The notes beneath the pieces were generated by a model that saw only the letters and a list, made by a program, of their open reading frames with translations, had not been told where the DNA came from and made no database searches. Positions 1-7,610 of a stretch of 10,009 nucleotides of DNA are shown piece by piece. Origin of the DNA: Euperipatoides rowelli (taxonomy: Eukaryota > Onychophora > Udeonychophora > Euonychophora > Peripatopsidae); NCBI GenBank assembly GCA_003024985.2, contig PXIH01S0059636.1. One strand, written 5' to 3'. Made by a program: the position numbers and the translations under genes. How positions within the stretch are numbered: the stretch's first letter is position 1; every line of letters begins with the position of its first letter.

Positions 1-67
1 CCACGAACTAGTTAGCCATCGCTACTTATTTATTTTCCTCTTCCCTAAGTTCGTTATATGAAACTTG

Positions 68-85
68 AAAAAAAAAAAAAAAAAA
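68..85. repeat. A18 homopolymer run
   Basis: Eighteen consecutive A residues, the longest homopolymer in the window. Read on the - strand it is a T-run about 50 bases beyond the tRNA-like sequence, so it could be part of the tail of the same decayed retroposon. That link is inference only. Confidence 0.6.
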
Positions 86-136
86 TTGTACTAGATGGCA
101 TTTTTCATAGAAGGCAAATTTGATAGAAAAAAAAAT

Positions 137-204
137 TCCCTCAGCTGGGTGTGAACCCAGGAATCCTGTATTTCTCAGAGTGTTCTAGCTGTTGAGGTAT
201 TCTA
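137..204 (-). pseudogene. Decayed tRNA-like sequence (tRNA pseudogene or tRNA-derived SINE head)
   Basis: Read on the - strand, this stretch has the two internal RNA polymerase III promoter blocks of a tRNA in the right order. The first is an A-box-like CAACAGCTAGAACACTC; the second is a T-arm/B-box-like CTGGGTTCACACCCAG, whose CTGGG and CCCAG stem is intact but whose loop is 6 rather than 7 bases. The last bases before the T-run are CTGAGGGA. A run of nine T follows on the same strand (127-135), which would serve as a pol III terminator. The acceptor stem does not pair in register and no anticodon arm is convincing, so this is not a working tRNA. A tRNA-derived SINE head is the main alternative. 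Confidence is moderate to low. Confidence 0.4.
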
Positions 205-571
205 ATTGCAATCTGACAAATCTTGATATAAAGTATATATTATATACTTACAGTATATGGCTCATGTACTTTACATACTAAAAATACACTATATAGGCTA
301 CACTTAGTATACAGTACATATGATAGATATTATGAATATTCGCTAGAATATAAGTATGTTTTTTTTCTTTCTTAGTATTATTGTTTATTGGTTCAAAAGG
401 AATCTGAGTTATTTCAGGATATAAATTATTTTCTTAATACGGCATTTACGTGGTATTATACACAATTGTCATATTAAAACAAGGTGGCAGATTGTTGAAT
501 TTAAATTATCTCCTAAAATATTCAAAAGTTCTTGAACGCGCTAATCAACTAATTAATATTCAACTATGTTA

Positions 572-619
572 ATTGTGTGCATGCTTTTCTTATTATATAA
601 AAAATAGCATGCACACAAT
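572..619. repeat. Perfect 14-bp inverted repeat (hairpin)
   Basis: The arms at 572-585 (ATTGTGTGCATGCT) and 606-619 (AGCATGCACACAAT) are exact reverse complements separated by a 20-base AT-rich loop. A weaker 8-bp inverted pair, CTGCCCTC and GAGGGCAG, lies just downstream, at roughly 650 and 718. The location is intronic relative to the Sec6 exons. No target duplication or terminal motif assigns it to a known transposon family. Stem-loop potential is seen directly; any function is unknown. Confidence 0.7.
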
Positions 620-1075
620 CACGGTTTTACACTGCATGTTAGAGAGCTGCTGCCCTCTAATGATAGTTTCTTGTACCTCACATTATTGTATCTTTATTTA
701 TTATTTACCTTTTGTTGGAGGGCAGTGGCCCCCTAGAGTTATGACCGCCTCAATATAGTAACATTACTATCTTTTTTATAGAAGGAGGCTATTGTTTTAC
801 CGTTCATCCGTTATCAGATCAATAAACATACTGTTTGCCTGCCAACATTTGTGTCCGAGCCATCTGTTATGTTTCCACATCACCTTATGTAGCAGATTTC
901 TCGCATTCAAGAGGAATTTATGTTAGTTTGATAATGATGGAATTGTGTTTTATATGCTAGACTATGCATTATGGACTGTATTAATTTTTGTTTCATGTCA
1001 TTTGTCACAAAAAAAAAAAAAAAACTAGTTGTGATAATTAATTTGAAGAGTTTTTTTTTGTTATAATTTTGTTAG

Positions 1076-1168
1076 GATTGGAGAGGCAATTCTGAACCTG
1101 AAGCAGACAATGAAGGATTTTTCCATACATCGGTTCCTCTTATAGTTTTTCAAATGGTGGATCAAATT
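1076..1168 (+). CDS. EXOC3: Sec6/EXOC3 exocyst subunit, internal exon a
   Basis: A 93-base exon of exactly 31 codons, bounded by TTTTGTTAG at 1075 and a consensus donor GTAAGT at 1169. It opens with the codons for DW, then an acidic stretch (SEPEADNEG), then FFHTSVPLIVFQMVDQ. This matches my recollection of Sec6-family proteins, which have a Trp, an acidic patch, aromatic residues, and a conserved I-V-F-Q-M segment at this place. Sec6 is one of eight exocyst subunits; it acts on the cytosolic side of the plasma membrane, tethering secretory vesicles and binding SNARE proteins. The exon ends in phase 0 and continues at 2876 with no frame break. The upstream exon is not in the window, so the starting phase is inferred from the reading frame alone. 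Confidence 0.88.
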
Positions 1169-2875
1169 GTAAGTTGTCATCTTTTGTCATTTTTGTTTCA
1201 TAAGCTATTATCATAAATTTGTTTATTCATATCCTTCACGAGGAAGAGCTACAGAACCTCCTCCCACTTGTGCTTGCTCAACACTTCTCTACATTATTTA
1301 AATATCTGGTACAATACTAAAACAGCTCAATATCAAACTCCCTTCTCATTTCAGCATTTTAAAATAATTATCTTGTTACTTTTCAAAACCCAATTGTAAT
1401 ATTTACAAGTGTGAAATAACATTTTAAGTTTGTGCGCTTTGTATGGAAATATTTTTTCATTGTTAGTTCCTAAAGTGTATTGAGAGGAAATGTTTCGTTG
1501 ACAAATAAACTAGTGATCATCTGATTCATGATTTCATAAATTTCTGAACTTCACTGTCCTGAAATCTGAATTGAATGGGTTAATAATAACAATTAATACC
1601 TACAGTATATGCTTTTAGTCAAGATGGGTGAAGAGAATCCTAATATGATAAATAAAAATTATGATATTTCTAAATATTATTAAACCTTCCTACTTATCCC
1701 ATAATTGTTTAAAAAAAAAATTTCAATGGGCGTAGTAGCTACTTATGCTTAGAAATATTTTATAAATATGACCTCTTATTTGAACTTACAGTATATTTCA
1801 ACAAAAAAAACTAATTTATTTATTACTAATTAAATAAAAATTTTATTCCAAATTAATTCCAAGTTATTTCCTTTGATCGATATACAGTAAACTACCGTGA
1901 TCCCTTAATCACTAAGCTTTATTTTAAAGTGGTTTATCCTACAAGTTTATGTTTTAAGATTAAGAACAATATCCATTGTTCATGTTAAAATCCTGGGATT
2001 TTTTTTTAATCCCTAGAGATTATTTAAAAAAAAAAATACAGTACATTCTATTTAATATTAAAGAAGAATATTTTCAACCAAATGACTTTGAGATAACTGG
2101 GACTGATTTTGAACACAGTGCTTCCAGTTTTAAATGCTATATTGATATATTTTTATTATTAGTAATAATTTATTTTTTTGATTAAGTAATTAATACTAAA
2201 ATATAATATTGCTAGTATTGTCAAAAGACATAATTTTCTTATTATAAATATTATGTTTCTTGATCAAAGCTTAAGTTCATTGATCTCATCATCACCCCCA
2301 GAGATACAATGTTTTTGGGTTTTTTTTTACATAAAAGGTACAGTAGCTATATATGTATTTACTCAAGATGTTCAATATATCTTTTGATAATTATGGATCC
2401 TTATATAGTCATCATGTGACTACATAAGAGAATGACCCAATCAGATAGAAGATCTGTTTTCATTTTCCTGGGTATGGTCCTACTAAATGAGTGAGTCAAA
2501 TATTGCTATACCACAAGTTGTTCTCATTTTTTATTCTAAGCGATATTTTGTTGTTTTTATTTTCAAAATTTTGAAAACATGCTAAGAGAAATAGATAAAT
2601 GACAATCGTTTAATTAGTTTGGCTTCTCGTGAGGATAATAACATTTAAGTCTTATCTTAGAACTTTGAAATGTTTTTTATTACCTGATCTTACAAGATTT
2701 ATTCAAAGTGAAAGCTTATGTGGGATGGTGAGGATTATCTGATTTAGAAAGGTCTCCTCACGTTTACAGAGTTCTCGGATCAAATGATCAATTATGTGTT
2801 GCTAATTTAATGAATGTTTGTTGTTAAATGTCAACTTTATTTTCAAAAATATTTCTTTTTTTTTTTTAACACCAG
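1169..2875 (+). other. Sec6/EXOC3 intron, phase 0, about 1.7 kb
   Basis: It begins GTAAGT and ends with a long T tract followed by TTAACACCAG, both good spliceosomal signals. The interior is low-complexity AT-rich DNA with several TACAGTA words (near 1601, 1788, 1884, 2037 and 2339). I see no gene, transposon terminus or repeat array that I can name. A 69-codon open frame at 1976-2185 is T/A-rich and looks random. Confidence 0.85.
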
Positions 2876-2969
2876 TTACAAGTAGCCAAACAGATTAATG
2901 AAGAGTTCACCAAAGATGTCCTTCATTTATGTCTGGACCAGTTATACTACTTCTCTCAACGCTACAAAG
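2876..2969 (+). CDS. EXOC3: Sec6/EXOC3 exocyst subunit, internal exon b
   Basis: A 94-base exon encoding 31 codons plus one base, so it ends in phase 1. The peptide starts LQVAKQINEEFTKDVL and ends LYYFSQRYK. Joined to the previous exon it makes VDQ-I-LQVAKQI, matching the conserved FQM-x(3)-LQVA block of Sec6 proteins as I recall it. The pattern is amphipathic helix, as expected for the rod-like helical-bundle fold of exocyst subunits. The acceptor is ACACCAG and the donor is G/GTATTT, a weaker but acceptable site. Exon order, strand and frame all agree with the neighbouring exons, which is the strongest evidence that this is real coding sequence. Confidence 0.9.
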
Positions 2970-3390
2970 GTATTTCATTCTCTATGTCTACAACTTGATT
3001 CAATCAATTAACCTGTTAGAGTTGCACAGTGAATTACAAATAATAATTTTAATATGATAAATTGAGTTTTCCTTTATAAGTCATGCATAGGGATCCCAGA
3101 ATTTGAGAACTAAAAATTGGGAGGTTTAGACATCAGTGTTAATTAAAGTTTATTTGATAAGAATTTTCACATACTGTATAAGGTTATTTTAAAAATATTA
3201 CTTTTTTTTTCAATTCTGCCCAGTTTTCAAATAACTAACATTAAGATACAAACATTATATATTTAATAATAATATTGCTCTTAATCATTTTATCATAAAT
3301 TAATAACTTTAATATTTTGATAATTACAACATACTAACTCTGTGTTTATATCCATTTCTAAGATGAAATTGTATCACACCCCCTCCCTTA

Positions 3391-3710
3391 GATATACAGT
3401 ACACAAACTGTACATAACATACTTACTGTATATAGACTATACATACTGTTTGTAGTTATATAGTACGGTATACATGGAAAGAGGTGACAAAAAAAAGAAA
3501 TTGGATTTAGGTTAGCAAATATCGTATTTCTAATATACAGTATTTATTATTAGTAAATAGAGCCATGTAAAACATAAGTTTCTGACTTGTAGTTATTACA
3601 ATCAATTATATTTTAGGAGAATATATAATGTAATGTATACACAGTACATGCACTTAATAAATATAATACAAGCTACTGTACATAAATAATGTGTACACAG
3701 TACATAATAA
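3391..3710. repeat. Patch rich in TACAGTA/TACTGTA and ACAGTACAT words
   Basis: TACAGTA or its complement occurs near 3395, 3424, 3536 and 3674, with close variants such as ACACAGTACAT twice, near 3640 and 3697. Short inverted pairs (for example TACAGT and ACTGTA within 3395-3412) could form small hairpins. It is not a clean tandem array. It seems to be the densest part of a word excess that runs through the first 8 kb of the window. Confidence 0.5.
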
Positions 3711-3874
3711 CCAAAATAAACTTTAATGCAAATATCCTAATTATGATGTATAGTATGCTTATACATAAAGTATAGGCATAAATCTGAATGATATACAGGA
3801 AATAATTATTATAATGCATACACCAAATTGAGAACAAAAAGCCAATAAGTAAACAATAATAAAAAGGTACTCCT

Positions 3875-4487
3875 AGTTATCACGCTCCTAATTGAACTGT
3901 CTCTTACCTGAGAACACAATTGCGTGAAGCCAAAGAACAACTTACTTTATTCAGTAAAGCCACCTACAACAATACTGATTAGCAAAATAAAAACCTAGAA
4001 TCAAATATTCTAATCAGTTTCCTTTAAGATCAGGAAAGCTCCCCCTACTCTTCTCCCATCGACATTTCCTGAATGATAATGGAAGCTTCAGACCATCTGG
4101 TCAAACCTGTATCTTTTCAGTAATAACTGAAGCTGCTAACCATCTGTTGATCTGCCGCCTTCTCTATATTACCATTCTTGATATCTTATGAACTCTTATG
4201 TAATAATAGGCACCTTATTTTTCTCACTTGGCTCTCTAGATATTAGTGCTTATGTTATGCTTAGCCTTTATCGTTTATAAACGAATCCATATTATTCCTA
4301 AATGAAGCATAGCTCATTAATTACAAAAAAACAATACATAATCAGTCTTTATTTCAACCTAGCCCCTGCTAAGATGAGATGTCCCCTCAACGGTTAGATA
4401 CACTCTTCGTAAGGAGATGTTGAAAGTAGGGATCTTGATTATATTTAGCTATCCATGTACAGACATACTGTATATTCCCATATCACA
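3875..4487 (-). mobile_element. Possible solo LTR of a retrotransposon
   Basis: On the - strand the segment begins TGTGATA directly after a purine-rich stretch (GGGGGGCTACAAGGGG), as an LTR does after its polypurine tract. It contains a TATAAA about 210 bases in, an AATAAA about 85 bases before the end, and finishes GTGATAACT. The flanking 5-mers, AGGGG before and AGGAG after (- strand), agree at 4 of 5 positions, as a decayed target duplication might. Against this, the end is CT rather than the usual CA, I recognise no internal region or primer binding site, and there is no second copy to compare. A similar purine tract plus TGTGATA occurs near 3371-3388, but the sequences differ beyond it. 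Low confidence. Confidence 0.27.
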
Positions 4488-4954
4488 CCCCTTGTAGCCC
4501 CCCTTTAATTTATTTCATTTTTTAAAGTTAAAACTTGACAAGTACCTTAACAAATATACTGTACATGCATTCAAAATTGAAACAAGTGGAAGATTCCATT
4601 GGAATTGGATAGAGGTGGATGGAAGATCTTTGCTGTAGAAGGAGCAAAACTTGTTTACATGCAGATTGATACAAAAAGATAGTTTCAACGGAAAGTGTAA
4701 AGAAGAGAAAAATAAGTTAAGCAAGTGGCTTTATTTTGTAAAGTTCATGACAATCGTATCTTAAAATGGGAGTTAACATCCCGAGAATCCTTTGTCGGGA
4801 CACTGGAATGAGGTTGAAAACCAAGACTGTCCGGGTTAAACCGAGATGAATGGGATCCCTATTCATAAACAATTATGAAATATATTTCTTCTAAAGATTT
4901 CGATTCTTATTGTTCTTATTCTCAATGTATATATATATATTTTCTTTTTCACAG

Positions 4955-5025
4955 ATAGTATTTTGGAATATAAACATGATCATTTTGAAAATCGTAATCG
5001 GATTCGATACTTCACCCATTACATG
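4955..5025 (+). CDS. EXOC3: Sec6/EXOC3 exocyst subunit, internal exon c
   Basis: A 71-base exon that completes the split codon from exon b (G then AT gives Asp) and adds 23 more codons, ending in phase 0 on ATG. The peptide reads DSILEYKHDHFENRNRI and then RYFTHYM. In my recollection Sec6 proteins have here a run of the type RYKD-x-YK-x-x-H followed by a short loop and then Q/HYMIAI, which this fits well. The 3' splice site is TTTTTCACAG and the donor is ATG/GTAAAT. The frame stays open across both junctions. The adjacent downstream intron is short. Confidence 0.9.
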
Positions 5026-5125
5026 GTAAATACAGTATGTTTGACACAGTCATGGGTAATAATAATTTTTATTTTACCAATTTTTTTATTAGATATGTCA
5101 TTTTTTTTTTTTCCTTTTCTTTCAG
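5026..5125 (+). other. Short Sec6/EXOC3 intron (100 bp, phase 0)
   Basis: GTAAAT at the 5' end, and a long T/C tract ending CTTTCAG at the 3' end. It is the smallest intron in the window and contains no insertion, whereas the other visible introns are 1.7 kb or longer. Confidence 0.9.
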
Positions 5126-5265
5126 ATAGCAATTGTAAATAACTGTAGCTTATTTCTGGATCTTAATCAGAATATGCAAAGACGGTACTTGCAACCTGAA
5201 GATGTTGTTGGTGAGAGGAAAACTAAAGCTTTTGCAGACGCCCTACATAAGCTAAATCTTGAAAC
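5126..5265 (+). CDS. EXOC3: Sec6/EXOC3 exocyst subunit, internal exon d
   Basis: A 140-base exon encoding 46 codons plus two bases (phase 2). It starts IAIVNNCSLFLDLNQ, which with the previous exon makes THYM-IAIVNNC, the clearest Sec6 signature in the window (the family typically reads YMIAIINNC or MITIVNNC here). It continues with NMQRRYLQPEDVVGER and ends ADALHKLNLET. This latter part is the region where, in my recollection, Sec6 proteins are variable in length. The acceptor is TTTCTTTCAG and the donor is GTAAGA. The next exon, which should encode the following Leu/Glu-rich helical part, cannot be found before the end of the window. Confidence 0.92.
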
Positions 5266-5780
5266 GTAAGATTGAAATCATTCCTTCTTCAAGATATTTC
5301 TATAGTGGTGCTTAAAATTTAGTTACTATACTTGAGGAATTGTGATTCAAAGTGGGATAATATAAAATTGTTAACGTGATACATATTTCAATTATATAAC
5401 ATTAATTTTTGCTAGTTTTACAGATAATGCTTATTTTTATTAAATAAAGTAATAGTATTTTTTTTTTTACTTTAATGTAATTTAACCTCACTCAAATTTT
5501 GGTAATTCATCTAGAACATGTCCATCTATTAATATGTATCCAAAATTCTTCAAAATTGGCTGCAATATTAACTTTATAAAAAGAATTATTCTAGGGAATA
5601 GTTATTTTTGATCAATAAACTTGTGAAAATAGAAAATCAACATTATTTCCTTCAACCTATTTATTGCATGTGAATCACCCAAGCTCTCCTAAAGGGTGAA
5701 TGAGCCATGTTATTGTTTTTAATCGTTTGAGAATAAATATTGAAATGTGTTTGTATAAGTGGCCACAGAATCAAACTATT

Positions 5781-5788
5781 TCCTAAGA
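5781..5788. repeat. Target-site duplication, left copy
   Basis: TCCTAAGA directly before the hAT left end. It matches 7555-7562 exactly. An 8-bp duplication is the hallmark of hAT transposition. Confidence 0.85.
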
Positions 5789-6014
5789 CGGGTCGGCTAA
5801 CTTTGGAGAAATTAGAGCCAAATATATCTGTCACGATTTAAAATTGTTTAAAGAGCCATACTAATATTTTTACAAATAATGTTACTTTAAATCTACGGTT
5901 CTTAACCTTTAACATCAAATTCAAATTTTACAAAATATAAGCAAAGATTATTTTTCGAATGCAATCCTAATTATTTGCTTTCAAGGTGTAATTAAAAAAA
6001 AATCTAAATTTTGT

Positions 6015-6018
6015 TTAA
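6015..6018. repeat. TTAA target site, left copy (piggyBac-like)
   Basis: TTAA directly before CACTTTG. With the TTAA at 7086-7089 it forms the tetranucleotide duplication characteristic of piggyBac-family insertion. Confidence 0.7.
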
Positions 6019-7085
6019 CACTTTGCGGCCGCCGTCTGATATGCCTTTGGGCATTGTTATCAATACGCGAATCCGATGCCCGAGATAGATCGGTCATTCA
6101 GTTTGCTCGCATATATATTTATTTTTAGCAAACACATACACTTTTAATTGTTTTTATATTGTTCTGTAGTTATGTTACTTTAATAGATAATTGAAATTAT
6201 TTTTAATAACGTATTTATAATTTTTCATGTGTTTAATGAATTGCATAATTTTATTTATTTTCCTGACTGGTTTTGATAATGGCAAATAATACTGTAATAG
6301 CTTCCAAGTAAATCAAGATTTTCTTTATGAAAAAAAAAACAGCAAAACTCCAATATATTAGAGAAGAAAACATTTTACAAGAACTTTATAAAATTTATGG
6401 TTCAGATTTAGTAGAATTACAGTATATCTTTATTAGATTCAGAGTTCATTCTATGAGACGTTAATCACATTAGTAATGACAGTTCAATACAGTCTACGTT
6501 TGAAAATGAGCACGAGGGTGTATCATCTGACCAAGAAATTGATTTTATAATTCCATTACAATAATTCCAAACTGATAATATTGTAAATATTCAACAAAAA
6601 AAAAAGGCAATATAATACAGAGAAAAGCAACTGTTGCCCGTTTATGAGGAAGGTGAGCAGACACAAGAGTCAGAGTTCCAGTAACGTTAGTTCAAGTTTA
6701 TATACAGTAATAATTCTATAGACGTTTGTATTGGCTGGATAATGTAAAACAATCATCTACCGCAAATAGCAGCATACAGCACACATCCGAGAATAAATCC
6801 CGATTATAATAATTATTTCTCAGATCTATTTTCTAAAAAGAAAACAGATATTAAAAGGGAGTACTTTTGTGTTTTTTTAAAAAATAGGTACACTAAATAT
6901 ATACAGTATATATATATTTTAATAAGCCAGAGGCTTAATTTTTTTTTTTCTACTAATAAAACAACTAATTAGTGTTCAGAATATCAAAAATAAAAGACTA
7001 AAGTAGTAGTAATTTTTTTACAAAAGGCTAAATTATGACAGTCTGGAGGGCTTGCCAAGTAAAAAAAATGTTAGTACAGAAAGTG
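6019..7085 (+). mobile_element. Nested piggyBac-like transposon, internally deleted
   Basis: It is flanked on both sides by TTAA and has inverted termini CACTTT at 6019-6024 and AAAGTG at 7080-7085. The left subterminal sequence is strikingly G+C-rich for this window (GCGGCCGC at 6025-6032). It includes small inverted pairs: ATGCC/GGCAT at 6041-6054 and CCGAT/ATCGG at 6073-6093. On the right a GC-rich block at 7039-7056 loosely mirrors the left block, but sits about 30 bases inside the end, recalling the asymmetric internal repeats of piggyBac. Transposase traces are visible (6475-6840) but the catalytic part is absent. The element is 1067 bp, less than half of a typical autonomous one. It sits inside the hAT element, so it is the younger of the two. 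Confidence 0.75.
6475..6840 (+). pseudogene. Decayed N-terminal piggyBac-type transposase fragment
   Basis: The + strand holds broken frames between the piggyBac-like ends. At 6475-6561 an acidic, serine-rich peptide can be read (NDSSIQSTFENEHEG, then VSSDQEIDF), ending in a stop at 6562. A second frame from about 6721 has a stop at 6745 and then reads THPRINPDYNNYFSDLFSKK across 6781-6840. Piggybac transposases have an acidic N-terminus, then a stretch with Pro-Gly and a Y-F-x-L-F-F motif at the start of the transposase domain; the order and spacing here are compatible. None of the catalytic Asp region is present. The family call rests on the TTAA/CACTTT ends more than on this weak peptide similarity. 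Confidence 0.45.
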
Positions 7086-7089
7086 TTAA
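7086..7089. repeat. TTAA target site, right copy (piggyBac-like)
   Basis: TTAA directly after AAAGTG at the right end of the nested element; it pairs with 6015-6018. Confidence 0.7.
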
Positions 7090-7554
7090 TATTATTTATT
7101 ACAACAGTAAATATCAGTTATGAACAGAAAAAAATAAATAAACCAAACTATCAAACAATTATCTAAAAACATAAAAATATACAAAAGAAAAAATTATTAT
7201 TAATGTGAAGGCAAATTCGTGAAAATGACTGACGGTAAAAGAGTAACATCATCTAATAAGAAAATGTAACCTCCCTAGCCAGATAATGGGAATGGCCTAA
7301 AGTTCAAAGTTCTAAAATGTAATCTTTTAGAATTTAGATGAGCAGAGTTGAGCTTTTATTATTATAAATAATTTCCTCTTCCGTAGTTTTGCTATTTTAT
7401 AATACAAATGAAATCACAAACTTTGTAAATACATTTTTTTCATAAATCAGTATAAGGCAGTTTTATTTTAACTTTTAATTTTATGTTTGAAGAGCCGCAC
7501 AAAATTGCCCAAAGAGCCGCGTTAGGTGCGCAAGCCGCAGTTAGCCGACCCCTG

Positions 7555-7562
7555 TCCTAAGA
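7555..7562. repeat. Target-site duplication, right copy
   Basis: TCCTAAGA directly after the hAT right end (CCCCTG), identical to 5781-5788. Confidence 0.85.
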
Positions 7563-7610
7563 CATGGACGAGTATAGTTAAGATGTTGGATTTATTTTTA
7601 ATTTCTTAAA

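Larger units (their letters stand above)
1..1075 (+). other. Intron upstream of the first visible Sec6 exon (partial)
   Basis: No coding exon is visible here. The stretch ends in a good 3' splice site: a T-rich tract followed by TTGTTAG just before 1076. Besides the tRNA-like sequence, the A18 run and the 14-bp hairpin, it holds an A-run near 1010-1024. Bases about 640-900 are somewhat richer in G+C and could be an old transposon fragment that I cannot name. That all of it is intron is inferred from the absence of an upstream Sec6 exon. Confidence 0.6.
3088..4861. mobile_element. Candidate degraded hAT-like element with TAGGGATCCCA ends
   Basis: The sequence TAGGGATCCCA at 3088-3098 is repeated as its exact reverse complement at 4851-4861, giving 11-bp terminal inverted repeats about 1.77 kb apart; I noticed no other copy of this GC-rich word in the AT-rich window. 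The subterminal part of the right end (about 4765-4850) is rich in CCCG/CGGG motifs, a style seen in some hAT-type elements. The flanking 8-mers, GTCATGCA on the left and TTCATAAA on the right, agree at only 5 of 8 positions, so a target duplication is not established. No transposase is recognisable. The core GGGATCCC is itself a palindrome, which weakens the inverted-repeat argument. It lies wholly within one Sec6 intron, ending 93 bp before the next exon. Confidence 0.42.
2970..4954 (+). other. Sec6/EXOC3 intron, phase 1, about 2.0 kb
   Basis: It starts GTATTT and ends with a T-rich tract and TTTTTCACAG. Most of its length is occupied by the candidate hAT-like element (3088-4861), the possible solo LTR inside that, and the TACAGTA-rich patch. 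The 69-codon open frame on the - strand at 4515-4724 has no recognisable similarity and is not annotated as a gene. Confidence 0.85.
5789..7554. mobile_element. Non-autonomous hAT-family DNA transposon, interrupted by a piggyBac-like insertion
   Basis: The right end, read inward, is CAGGGGTCGGCTAACTGCGG, a terminus style I recognise from hAT elements (the CAGGGGTCGGC class). The left end shares 13 bases exactly (GGGTCGGCTAACT, 5790-5802 against the reverse complement of 7539-7551), but is missing two bases of the outermost part. Exact 8-bp duplications flank the whole. Subterminal AGAGCC-type motifs recur: 5814-5820 and 5852-5858 on the left; 7491-7498, 7513-7520 and 7533-7540 on the right. 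These are plausible transposase-binding repeats. Without the nested insertion the element is about 695 bp, and no hAT transposase reading frame is visible, so it was probably mobilised in trans. The intact target duplication shows it arrived as one unit. Confidence 0.85.

Noticed and set aside
573-758. 61-codon open frame on the + strand
   Set aside because: It overlaps the 14-bp hairpin, has unremarkable Cys/Tyr-rich composition, no recognised domain and no splice or promoter context. Chance open frame in an intron.
880-950. Possible missing upstream Sec6 exon
   Set aside because: Translation gives an early stop and none of the helical residues expected before the acidic patch; no paired splice sites are visible.
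1009-1035. A-run followed by CTAGTTGTGATAATT as a LINE/SINE 3' end with target duplication
   Set aside because: The only possible partner is AACTAGTT near base 6, which is a short palindrome. No body of a retroposon could be recognised between them.
1976-2185. 69-codon open frame on the + strand
   Set aside because: It lies inside a Sec6 intron and encodes mainly Phe/Ile/Tyr/Lys from A/T runs. No family resemblance.
3371-3390. Second LTR boundary (purine tract plus TGTGATA on the - strand)
   Set aside because: Beyond TGTGATA the sequence does not resemble the candidate LTR at 3875-4487, so the pair cannot be two LTRs of one element.
4515-4724. 69-codon open frame on the - strand
   Set aside because: It falls within the candidate hAT-like element; low-complexity composition and no transposase or other motif recognised.
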